The notes below the pieces were generated by a model. The model did no database searches. It had not been told where the DNA came from and saw only the letters and a list, made by a program, of their open reading frames with translations. A stretch of 64,000 nt of DNA, from contig DASPJR010000104.1 of the NCBI GenBank assembly GCA_035628505.1, positions 1 through 64,000 of the forward strand. Reading direction: 5' to 3'. This stretch comes from DASPJR01 sp035628505. Its GTDB lineage: Bacteria > Planctomycetota > SZUA-567 > H5-PLA8. Below, piece by piece: positions 16,321 to 25,400 of this stretch; position 1 is the stretch's first letter, and each line of letters begins with the position of its first letter. The position numbers and the translations under genes are program-made.

Positions 16321-17526
16321 ATGCTCGAAAATTTCACCCGATTGAAAGAAAAGAACACGCACCGCGTTGTCGGTCTCATGTCCGGCACCAGCGCAGACGG
16401 AGTCGATGCGGCGCTCTGTGAAATTTCAGGCGAGGGCCGCGGAGGGCTGAAAGTCAAGCTGCTGGCCAAGCATGCGCAGGAGTATCCCGATTTTCTGCGC
16501 GAGCGCATCCTGCAGGCTTGCGAACCGAAAGGCGGCAACTCGGCCGAACTCTGCGAACTCAACTTTCTGATTGGCGAAGCTTTCGCCTTCACGACCAATG
16601 CGCTGCTCGATAATGCCGGCATTGCGAAGGAAGAAATCGACCTGATCGGCAGCCACGGCCAGACCGTCTCACACATACCGCCGCGCACCGGCGCAACGAC
16701 TTTTCAGCTCGGCTCGACGCTGCAACTCGGAGAGCCCGCCGTGATCGCCGAACGCACCGGCATTCCGGTAATTTCAAATTTCCGCACGCGCGACATGGCC
16801 GCGGGAGGGCAGGGCGCACCGCTGGTTCCGATCGTCGACTACCTGCTTCTCTCCAGCGACTCCAGCAACCGTGTCGTGCTCAATATCGGCGGCATCTCCA
16901 ACATCACGTACCTGCCCGCGCACGGCCGCTTCGAAGAAACCATCGCTTTCGACACAGGCCCTGGAAACATGATCGTTGACGCCATGGTCCATTACCTGAC
17001 GCAAGGCGAGCAAACTTTCGACCGCGACGGTCAGATGGCCGCGTCCGGCACGATCAACCAGAAGCTGCTCAACGCTATGATGCAGCACGATTATCTGATG
17101 CGTCCGCCGCCGAAGAGCACCGGGCGTGAGGATTTCGGTGTCGATTTTGCCGTGAACATGTACGAGTGGGGAACGCGGCACGGCTTCGTGATCATGCCGC
17201 GAGACATCGTAGCAACCGCTACGCTGTTCACAGCTCTGACGATTGCCGACGGGCTTAAGCGTTTCGTTCTTTCGCGCGGCACGATCGATGAAGTCATCGT
17301 CTCGGGCGGCGGGGCGCTTAATCCGGTGCTGATGGCGCACCTGGAAAAGGAACTCCAGGGAATGAAGATTGTCAATTCGGATGTATATGACGTGCCCATC
17401 AAGGCCAAGGAAAGCATCGCTTTTGCGGTGCTCGCGCGCGAAACGGCGCTGGGGCGTCCGGGCAACATGCCGTCAGCAACGGGCGCGAGCGGCACGCGCA
17501 TCCTCGGCCAGATCACACTGACCTGA
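16321..17526 (+). CDS. anmK: Anhydro-N-acetylmuramic acid kinase
   Basis: AnmK recycles peptidoglycan fragments by converting anhydro-MurNAc to MurNAc-6-phosphate. The family length of about 400 residues is matched. The ATP-binding start VVGLMSGTSADGVDAAL, the middle motif SHGQTVSHIP, and NIGGISNITYLP followed by AFDTGPGNMIVDA are all present. AGGTGGGG precedes the ATG at 16321. The C-terminal VSGGGALNPVLM is the second phosphate-loop region. The 3' end is just three bases from the convergent antiporter gene, so no classic terminator fits between them. Confidence 0.95.
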   Translation: MLENFTRLKEKNTHRVVGLMSGTSADGVDAALCEISGEGRGGLKVKLLAKHAQEYPDFLRERILQACEPKGGNSAELCELNFLIGEAFAFTTNALLDNAGIAKEEIDLIGSHGQTVSHIPPRTGATTFQLGSTLQLGEPAVIAERTGIPVISNFRTRDMAAGGQGAPLVPIVDYLLLSSDSSNRVVLNIGGISNITYLPAHGRFEETIAFDTGPGNMIVDAMVHYLTQGEQTFDRDGQMAASGTINQKLLNAMMQHDYLMRPPPKSTGREDFGVDFAVNMYEWGTRHGFVIMPRDIVATATLFTALTIADGLKRFVLSRGTIDEVIVSGGGALNPVLMAHLEKELQGMKIVNSDVYDVPIKAKESIAFAVLARETALGRPGNMPSATGASGTRILGQITLT

Positions 17527-17529
17527 AAC

Positions 17530-19260
17530 TCAGGGCAGCACTTCTTTCAGCTCGCCCAGGCGGCTCTGCGCCTGCACACTGATGGCATCACCGGTGCCGG
17601 CGCGCAGGTGTTCGAGCACGTCCGCGAGGTGCTGTGCTGCAACAAAGCGCGGGATGAACACATACGCCGCGCCTTCCTGGTACATGGCGCGGGCGTCGTC
17701 CAGCTTTTCGGCAGTCACCACGATCTTCGCATTGGGTGCGAGTTCCTTCAGCGAGCGCAGGATTTTCAGGTTGCTGGTGCCCTTCAGGAGATGATCGGGA
17801 ATCGTGCAGACGAGGATGCGCGCTTCGGAGAGATCGAGGTGGCGCAGCGTATCGCTGTGGCTGATGTCGCCGTATTCACACGGCACGCCCATCTCGCGCA
17901 GTTTCTTGTGCGCTTCGGGATTAAAGTCGACGACCATGACATGCTTGAGAGCGTTCTCGGAATGCTCTTCCATCATTTCGCGCAGCAGCGAGCTGGCTTC
18001 GCGGTAAAAACCGAGCAGCACAATCTGCGGCGCATGCTCGTGGCCCGCCGCGGTTTTTTCTTCTTCGACGACCTTGTCCTTGAACTGCGTTTTTTCGAGC
18101 AACGGGTTGATGGCGCGGTAGATCGCGTGCCCGCGCGGGATCAGCACCGACGACAGGAGCGCCGTTGCGACCATCGCGAGAATGAACGCGGAGAGCACGT
18201 CCTTGCCGATGTGATTGTGGCTGACGCCCAGGGCAGCCAGCACGAGCGCAAATTCGGAAAGCTGACTGAGATTAATCGCCGGGATCAGGCTGGCGTAATT
18301 GCCGTACTTCAGCAGGTGGAGCACCGGGAAAACGGTCAGGACGCGGCTGAGCAGCACGAAAGCGATCACTGCGCCGGTGAGCGTCAGCACCTCCGCGGTG
18401 GGTTTCGGAATCTGCAGGCCCAGCGCGACGAAGAACAGCGTGATGAAGAAGTCGCGCAAGGCTGAAACTTTTACGGCGATGTCCACGTGATACGGAAACG
18501 AGGCGATGGAAACCCCTGCGATCAGCGCGCCCATTTCGAGCGAGAGATGCAGGCTCTCGGCCAGTCCGCACATCGCAAAACACCAGGCCATGGCTGCAAC
18601 GAGCATCAGTTCCGGCTGCTTTCCGATCGTCGCAAACAATCGGGGCAGGATGAAGCGCGCGATCAGGAAGCCGGCGAGCACCAGCAGCACCGCGCGCCCG
18701 AGGGACTTCACGAGCACAATCGCCTGCAGATCGGCAAGGTTCGGCTGCACGGCAAGGAATGCGATGGCCCACATGTCCTGCAGCACCAGGATGCCCAGGG
18801 TGATGCGCGAAGTAAACGTGTCGAGCTCCATGCGGTCGGAAAGAATCTTTACGACAATCAGCGTCGATGAAAGCGAGCAAGCGACTGCAAGATACACGAG
18901 CAGATAGCTGCCTTCGGCGTTCCTGTAGCCGAGCAAAGAGAAAAAGCCCACCGCCAGCAGCGCGCACCCGACGAACTGGGTCACGCCATTCACCAGCACG
19001 GCTTTGCCCGCCTGCAGCAGCTTGCGAATGTCGATTTCCAGGCCGAGGATGAACATCAGCAGAATCAAGCCTATTTCGGACAGCGTTTCGATGCTGTGCG
19101 AGTTCTTGATCCAGCTCAGTCCCAGGTGCGGTCCGAGGATTACTCCCGCGGCCAGGTACGCGAGCATCAGCGGCAGACGCAGCAGATACGCCGGCAGCGC
19201 GAGGGCGGCGGCGCCGAGCACAGACAGACCGACATCTTTTAAAAGATTGTGTTCTTCCAC
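17530..19260 (-). CDS. CPA2-family cation/proton antiporter (KefB-like) with degenerate RCK domain
   Basis: This is a 576-residue inner-membrane transporter. The N-terminal ~390 residues hold about 12 hydrophobic helices with family signatures such as YLAAGVILGPHLG, LILLMFILGLEI and INLSQLSEFALVLAALG. The C-terminal ~150 residues form an RCK/TrkA-N-like regulatory domain with MVVDFNPEAH and YGDISHSDTL. Where the nucleotide-binding Gly motif should be, the sequence is LLGFYREASSLL, lacking GxGxxG, so binding may be altered. A second CPA2 gene at 20208 has the normal motif. Transport of K+ or Na+ against H+ is inferred from the family. Confidence 0.92.
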   Translation of the reverse strand: MEEHNLLKDVGLSVLGAAALALPAYLLRLPLMLAYLAAGVILGPHLGLSWIKNSHSIETLSEIGLILLMFILGLEIDIRKLLQAGKAVLVNGVTQFVGCALLAVGFFSLLGYRNAEGSYLLVYLAVACSLSSTLIVVKILSDRMELDTFTSRITLGILVLQDMWAIAFLAVQPNLADLQAIVLVKSLGRAVLLVLAGFLIARFILPRLFATIGKQPELMLVAAMAWCFAMCGLAESLHLSLEMGALIAGVSIASFPYHVDIAVKVSALRDFFITLFFVALGLQIPKPTAEVLTLTGAVIAFVLLSRVLTVFPVLHLLKYGNYASLIPAINLSQLSEFALVLAALGVSHNHIGKDVLSAFILAMVATALLSSVLIPRGHAIYRAINPLLEKTQFKDKVVEEEKTAAGHEHAPQIVLLGFYREASSLLREMMEEHSENALKHVMVVDFNPEAHKKLREMGVPCEYGDISHSDTLRHLDLSEARILVCTIPDHLLKGTSNLKILRSLKELAPNAKIVVTAEKLDDARAMYQEGAAYVFIPRFVAAQHLADVLEHLRAGTGDAISVQAQSRLGELKEVLP

Positions 19261-19371
19261 GCGGGCTCCAGGTTGAGACTATGGGTTTAAGCTGACGCCA
19301 CCTACGTGTCAACGATGCCTGCTCAATATCGAATCCGCAGGCGTGGCCGGGCTCTTGCGTCAGCGTTTTGT

Positions 19372-20136
19372 ATGTCGGCGCGCGGAGTCAAAACCAGGCT
19401 GTGGATCGGCACCAGCGGATATATTTATAAACACTGGAAGCAGGGCGTTTTTTATCCCCCGGACCTGCCTCAGAAAGAATGGTTCACCTGGTACTGCTCG
19501 CGTTTTCGCACCCTTGAAGTGAATACGACGTTTTATCGACTGGCACGTCCGGCGGCGGTGCAAAAGTGGCATGAGCAGTCACCGCCGGATTTCCGCTTTT
19601 TTGTCAAAGGCAGCCGCTTCATTACGCATATGAAAAAGCTGACCGACCCGCCGCAGGCGCTCAAGCGCTTCTTTGAAGGCATTGCGCCGCTGCGCGAAAA
19701 GCTCGCGGGAGTGCTCTGGCAACTCCCGGAAAATTTCAAGATCAACACCGAACGGCTTGCGGCATTCATCGCCGAATTCCGCCGCTTCAGCGACTCGCGG
19801 CTTGTTTTTGAGTTCCGCAATCCGACGTGGTTTCATCCGGAAACAACCGCGCTGCTGGAACAGTACGGAGCAGCTTACTGCCGCGCCGACCAGCCGCCGT
19901 TCCTGCTCGAGCTGCAGATCCCAGACACCGCTTCATTCGTGTATTACCGCCGCCACGGCCCCACGCCCGGACGGGCCTACGCCGACAGTTACTCCGACGC
20001 CGCCTTGCGCAGCGATGCCGGCGAGGTGCGGCGCTTTCTGCGCCGAGGCCGCGAGGTCTACGTGTATTTCAATAACGACATCGGCGGCCACGCACCGCGC
20101 GACGCCGTCCGCCTGCAGTCTTTTTCAGCCGCGTAA
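19372..20136 (+). CDS. DUF72 (YecE-family) protein
   Basis: This soluble protein of about 254 residues starts RLWIGTSGYIYKHWKQGVFYP, the hallmark of DUF72, a TIM-barrel family without a firmly assigned activity. Other family blocks are LEVNTTFYRL, DFRFFVKGSRFITH, LLWQLPENF-like GVLWQLPENF and VYVYFNNDIGGHAPRDA. The open frame extends upstream to a GTG at 19306; the ATG at 19372 is chosen because it places the conserved strand at the usual distance from the N-terminus. It sits between two CPA2 antiporter genes, one divergent and one downstream. Any functional link is speculative. Confidence 0.85.
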   Translation: MSARGVKTRLWIGTSGYIYKHWKQGVFYPPDLPQKEWFTWYCSRFRTLEVNTTFYRLARPAAVQKWHEQSPPDFRFFVKGSRFITHMKKLTDPPQALKRFFEGIAPLREKLAGVLWQLPENFKINTERLAAFIAEFRRFSDSRLVFEFRNPTWFHPETTALLEQYGAAYCRADQPPFLLELQIPDTASFVYYRRHGPTPGRAYADSYSDAALRSDAGEVRRFLRRGREVYVYFNNDIGGHAPRDAVRLQSFSAA

Positions 20137-20207
20137 GGAATTGCATTTCCGGCGGTCGTTTTTTTCAGCTAATCTCGACATGTCAGGGAGGCGGGTTCGT
20201 CTGGCGC

Positions 20208-21950
20208 ATGCATGACGCGTTTATTGCAATTACTGTTTTAACACTTGGCGCATCGGCACTGGTGTGGCTGCTGCAGCGGCTGCGGATGTCGCCGATCATC
20301 GGCTACATTCTGCTCGGCGTGCTCGCCGGACCGTTCAAAAGCTGGCTCTTCGGCGCCGAAAGTGAGACCGCCGAAACCATGACCGAGCTGGCGATTATCC
20401 TGCTGATGTTTTTCATCGGCCTGGAGTTCCATCTTGAGGAATTGCGTGCCAACCTCCGGCTGCTGCTGCTGGGTGGAACGCTGCAGGTACTTTTCACCGC
20501 GACGATCGCTGCTGCGCTCTGCAGAACACTCGATATTGGCTACGCGGCGGCTGTGATCATCGGGCTCATGGTTGCGTTCAGCTCAACGGCGCTCGTGTTT
20601 AAAGCGTTCGAAGATCGCCGCGAGTCCGACAGTCAGCGTTCGCGCGTTGCGCTGGTCGTGCTTGTGTTCCAGGATCTTGCGGCCATTCTGATCGTCTCTA
20701 TTCTTCCGCTGTTTTCGACAGCGTCACCGGGTAGCGGTACCTCGTTGCTGGATGCCGTCTTTCGCCTTTCGGCGTTGTTTGTGCTGCTGCCGCTGCTTTT
20801 TGCCGGAACACGAAAACTGCTTCCGATTGTTTTTTCGAGTGCCGCGGTCGCACGTACGCCGGAACTGTTTTCGCTTCTTTCGCTCGGGATCTGCCTGAGC
20901 GTCGCGCTGGCCGCGCAATTTGCGGGCGCCTCCCTGGCGCTCGGCGCATTCCTTGGCGGCCTGGTGCTCTGCCAGACGCCGTTCGCCTCACAGATCATCG
21001 CGGACTTGAGCACGCTGCGAAATCTCTCACTCGCGTTCTTCTTTGTGAGCGTGGGCATGCTGGTGGATCTGGGTTTCGTCACTGCGCATGCGCTGCAGCT
21101 GCTGGGAGCGCTCGTGGCGCTTCTCATCCTGAAAACAATCGCGACGCTGATCTCGTTGCGGCTTGCCGGAACGATGCTTGCCGTGAGCGCTGGCGTGGCA
21201 CTGGCACTCGCGCAGATCGGCGAGTTCTCCTTCGTGCTTGGGCGCGAAGCGGTTGCGCGGAAATTACTGCCTCCGGCTGAGTTTCAGTTTGTGCTCGCGC
21301 TGGCGCTGCTCTCGATGCTGGCCACGCCGTTCCTCGTGCAGTTCAGCGGCGTCTTCGGACAGTACTGCGCGAGCCTGAACAAAAGCGAACGCGCTGATAA
21401 ACCTGCCGGGCCCACTCTTGGCGAACCCACGGCGGTGCGCGCCATCGTTGTCGGTTACGGCCCCGTAGGCCGCACATTGACGCGAATCATGAAAGATTTC
21501 GGGATCGAGCCGGTGATCATCGACATGAACATCGAAACGGTCAAGAAGCTCACCCAGGCTGACTTTTTCGCGATCTACGGTGATGCCGGCCGTCGTGAGA
21601 TCCTGCGCGCGGCCGGCGTTGAACACGCCGCGTTCCTCCTCGTCACACTGCCCGATCTGCCCGGGCGAATTCCGGTCGTGGCGACGGCCCGGATGCTCAA
21701 TCCAACGATCAAGATTCTCACGCGGGCGCGGTACCTGGCCGAGCAGGCCATGCTTGAAGAAGCGGGCGCCACGGCGATTGCGTATGAGGAATCGGAGGTC
21801 GCCGTCTCACTTGCGCGCTTTCTACTGCGCGAAATCGGCGCAAGCGAAGCCGACGTTCAGCGCGAGGCCCAGCGCATTCGCGCTGAAATCGCGGTGCGCT
21901 CCGGCTTCAGCGTGGTGATGCCCTCACCGGTGCAGCGGCCGAAGCAGTAA
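20208..21950 (+). CDS. CPA2-family cation/proton antiporter with RCK/TrkA-N domain
   Basis: This 580-residue transporter is a distant paralogue of the one at 17530. About 12 hydrophobic helices fill residues 1-385 (PIIGYILLGVLAGPF, LAIILLMFFIGLEFHL, SAGVALALAQIGEFSFVLG). The RCK domain follows, with an intact NAD-binding motif VVGYGPVGRTLTRIM and the acidic residue EPVIIDMN at the end of strand 2, then a YGDAGRREIL block. In KefB/KefC-type transporters this domain gates K+/H+ exchange in response to NAD(H) or glutathione; the ligand here is unknown. Its last 44 bases overlap the convergent gene at 21907. Confidence 0.93.
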   Translation: MHDAFIAITVLTLGASALVWLLQRLRMSPIIGYILLGVLAGPFKSWLFGAESETAETMTELAIILLMFFIGLEFHLEELRANLRLLLLGGTLQVLFTATIAAALCRTLDIGYAAAVIIGLMVAFSSTALVFKAFEDRRESDSQRSRVALVVLVFQDLAAILIVSILPLFSTASPGSGTSLLDAVFRLSALFVLLPLLFAGTRKLLPIVFSSAAVARTPELFSLLSLGICLSVALAAQFAGASLALGAFLGGLVLCQTPFASQIIADLSTLRNLSLAFFFVSVGMLVDLGFVTAHALQLLGALVALLILKTIATLISLRLAGTMLAVSAGVALALAQIGEFSFVLGREAVARKLLPPAEFQFVLALALLSMLATPFLVQFSGVFGQYCASLNKSERADKPAGPTLGEPTAVRAIVVGYGPVGRTLTRIMKDFGIEPVIIDMNIETVKKLTQADFFAIYGDAGRREILRAAGVEHAAFLLVTLPDLPGRIPVVATARMLNPTIKILTRARYLAEQAMLEEAGATAIAYEESEVAVSLARFLLREIGASEADVQREAQRIRAEIAVRSGFSVVMPSPVQRPKQ

Positions 21951-22437
21951 GCGCCGTTTCGCGCGTGAAAACCAGATAGAGAATGACCAGCAGAAATCCA
22001 AACAGCCCACTGCAGAGATACACGACGAGAATAACCGGCGCTATCGCTGCCGCGGCGAGTATTCCGGCAAGTGTCAGAAGAGTACCGTACTCCCGGATCT
22101 CGCTTGCGAGCTTCGCTGCAAGCATGGTCAGGAACTGCGTCACCAGGAGTGCCACGGCACCTGCAAAGTAAAGTTCGTAATCTTCCAGGACGTAAACGTC
22201 ATCTGGATTGCGTTCGATGCTCTTCTGTAGCAGAACAGCAATCCACATCAGCACCGGGCTCAGACACAATAGCGCCGTCCAGAGTTCAAGGATGCTATAG
22301 TGAAATCTCCAGTCTGAATTGCGCGTCCGAAGTTCGGCCACTTGCTGCCGGATCGTCCGCCGTGAAAGAAGAAGCAGCGGCGTGCAGAAAAGCGCCAGCA
22401 GGATAAGGAAGAAGCCAGCCTCCAGCAGAATACTCAT
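21907..22437 (-). CDS. Hypothetical four-helix membrane protein
   Basis: No family is recognised. About 176 residues from the ATG at 22437 (GAAGAAGGC directly upstream; a GTG at 22452 is an alternative). Four hydrophobic segments are visible: EAGFFLILLALFCTPLLLL, LWTALLCLSPVLMWIAVLL, LYFAGAVALLVTQFLTMLA and TLAGILAAAAIAPVILVVYL, the last running on into LFGFLLVILYLVF. The loops are short. The 3' end overlaps the convergent antiporter gene by 44 bases, so the two transcripts are antisense at their ends. Confidence 0.7.
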   Translation of the reverse strand: MSILLEAGFFLILLALFCTPLLLLSRRTIRQQVAELRTRNSDWRFHYSILELWTALLCLSPVLMWIAVLLQKSIERNPDDVYVLEDYELYFAGAVALLVTQFLTMLAAKLASEIREYGTLLTLAGILAAAAIAPVILVVYLCSGLFGFLLVILYLVFTRETALTASAAAPVRASPR

Positions 22438-22473
22438 GCCTTCTTCCACCACTACGGTGATGCGAGGTCATCT

Positions 22474-25400
22474 TTATTTGCCACTGCCCGATTTGCCTTG
22501 GCGCGCCTTGTAGCTGAACGTCGCGTCGGCCGAGTACAGCACGCCTTCGATCGAGAGCGACAGCGGAATGGTCACAGGGGTCGCGACGAGGACGTCCTTG
22601 TCCTCAGCACCATACTTGGCAACGAGCTGCGCCAGCGAATCTCCGCGGCGTGCGTAGCGGATCTCGCCTTTCTTGTAGTACCAGCGGAACGTGCCCTGCG
22701 CGTCGCTCGTTTTGCCAAGCTGGAACGAACCTGAATCCGTCACGGTGTTGCCGATCAGCAGCTTCACTCCGGCGCCGTTGGTCGCTTCGTAGAACGCGAA
22801 CTTGTCGAGGTAGCCGAAGTCCTTGAAGCTCGTGAACGTGATGTTCAGCGTGTCCGAACCCGTCTTGAAATTCAGCTTCAGCTGCTTTTTGGTAATCGAT
22901 ACGGGAACGACGGTGCCGGCAACGATGCTGCCGAAGCCGCCGACGGGCAGTTGCAGCGATGCCTGCGCGGAAAGCCCGGTCCCCGCGTGCGAAGCGGTGA
23001 CGGTCACGGTGTATAGCCCGGCCGCGGCGAACGTGTGCGTCGGAGTAGCACCAGTCGCCGCCAGCGTACCGTCGCCAAAGTCCCAGGAATACGTCGCATC
23101 GGGAGCACTCGCGGCACAGCTGAACGAGACTGCTTCGCCCTTCTTCGCGGGATTCGGCGTTGCGGTTGGCCCGCTGGTAATCTGGAAGCTCTGCGTGATG
23201 GTGACGCGGTCCGACGCTTTCTCGAGCACGAACAGCGAACCACTAATGACGCCGATGTCGACGGTGATATCGCCTTTGAATGGCGCGCCGGCCGGCGTCA
23301 CGATGTCGAACGTTGCCGTGTCCGTGCCGGCGGGAAGATCGATGGTGTCGGAAATCGTCGTGTAATCGGTGCCGTTTACTGCCGTGCCGCCGATGGAAAG
23401 CTTGAGCGTGTAGCTGCGCTTGGAGCTCTGCGTGCGCGTAATCGTGAACGTGCCCTTGTCGCCCGGGCCGGCAACCGCGTCTGTCGCGGCGATGCTGATG
23501 TGCGACATGTCATCGTCGTCGGTGACGCTGTTGGCCGCGCTGCTGACCGTTCCCAGCACGTAAGCGGCATCTTCAAGCAGGGAGATGCTCAGCGATTCGG
23601 TGCCTTCGATGTCCGTGTCGTCGATGACCAGCGGCTCGACTGCAACACTTGCGGAGCCTGCAGGAATGGTCGCCGTGAGCGGCAAGGCAGTGAAATCGGT
23701 TCCGTTGATCGCGCCGCCGCCGAAACTGTAGCGCACGACAAGAGGGTTGCTCGTATCGCCCGTGCGGCTGATCGTGAAGAGCGGATTGGCCGTACCACCT
23801 TCGATTCCAGAAGAGCTCGTGGCGATTGTCACCGTCGGCGGCGAACTGAGCTGCAGCGAAAGCGAGATGCCGCCGGTGTCACCGTCGTAGCCGTCGAGCG
23901 CGATATAGTAAGTCTGCCCCGACGTCGCAGCGAAATAGACCAGGCTGGTGAACGTCGTCGACGACGCATCATCATTCGATGAGACGGCCGTCAGTGCGTT
24001 GACCGCCGATCCCGTGTACACGGCGAGCACCGTGTCGAAGGTGCTGCCCTCGGTTTTCAGTACCACGCGCCCGCTCGCCGGGGCCGTCCACGACCACCAC
24101 ACAGACTTTGAAGCCGTCACCTGCGCGTGCGCCGGCTCGCCGGTTTCGGCAGTGGCGCTGTTGTTGTACGCCAGGGCGGAAGCGCTGCTGCCGGTGAGAG
24201 TAAAAGCGCTGCCGAAGTTGTCGTTTCCAGGCGCGGCAGCAGGCGCAAGTGCGAGGGCCATGCGGATGTTTCCGAACGCAAAGTTGGTCCCCGTGCTGTC
24301 CACCGCAATCTGGTATGTCGTGCCGGACACCGCCGTGAACGTGACTTCACTGTTCAGCGTATTGGCGTCGAAATCGTCATTGTTGACCACCAGGCTCAGG
24401 CCGTTGACAGCCGTTCCGGTGTACACGGCCAGGATCGTGTCGAACGGGCTGCCGTACGTGTTGATTGTCGCCGTGCCGTTTGCGGGCGCGGTCCATGACC
24501 ACCACACCGAGTTTCCGTTCGCGTTTGCAAAATGAGCGGGTTCTCCGGCCTCGGCTGTTGAGCCCACATTTGATCCCGCGGCTTCCGTGCTGAAGCCCTG
24601 AAGAACAATGCGGCTGGCAAAAGCGTCGTTGGGAGGAGTGGCTCCGGCCTGCGTCAGGTTGAGCTGCACGTCACGTCCGCCGCCTTCGGCGACCAGGTAG
24701 CCGTCGACGACGATCTGGTAGACCGTGCCACTTGTCGCTGAGAACGTAACACGGCTGCTGAGGACATTGGTAGATTCGTCATCGTTGCTCGAAATCTCTG
24801 TAAGCGCGTTGACGGCGCTTCCCGTGTACACAGCAAGAACGGTGTCGAAGTTGCTGCCCGCGGTCGTGATCGTCACCAGGCCGTTTGACGGTGCGGACCA
24901 GCTGTACCAGATGGACGATTTGGGCGACAAACCCGCGTGGTTCGGCTCGCCGGTTTGAGGGGAGGCGTTCTGTGTCGAGCCGTACGCCGTTGCCGTCGCG
25001 CCGCTGACCAGGACGCGGCCTGCGAAGTCATCATTTCTTGGCCGGAAAGCGTCGTGTGAGAGCACCAGGACTTCAACTTCGCCGCTGTTTCCATCGCGCG
25101 TATCCACAGCGATGATGTACTCCGTGCCGGCCACCGCCTCGAAAGCAACGATGCGAGTCTGCGCATAGAGACTGAACAATTGTCCGTTATTACTGCCCAC
25201 TTCGGTTAATGCGTCCAGTGCTGTCCCGGTATAGACGGCCAGGGCCGGCTCAAAGGTTTTCCCGCGGGCGCTTAGGTTGACCCAGCCATTTGCCGGCGCC
25301 GTCCACTTCCACCACACGGATCGTCCGCCGTCGACTGCCGCATGCCTGGGCTCGTTGGGTTCTTTGGTGGCGTCAACCAGCGTGCCGGTTACGCCCGTTG

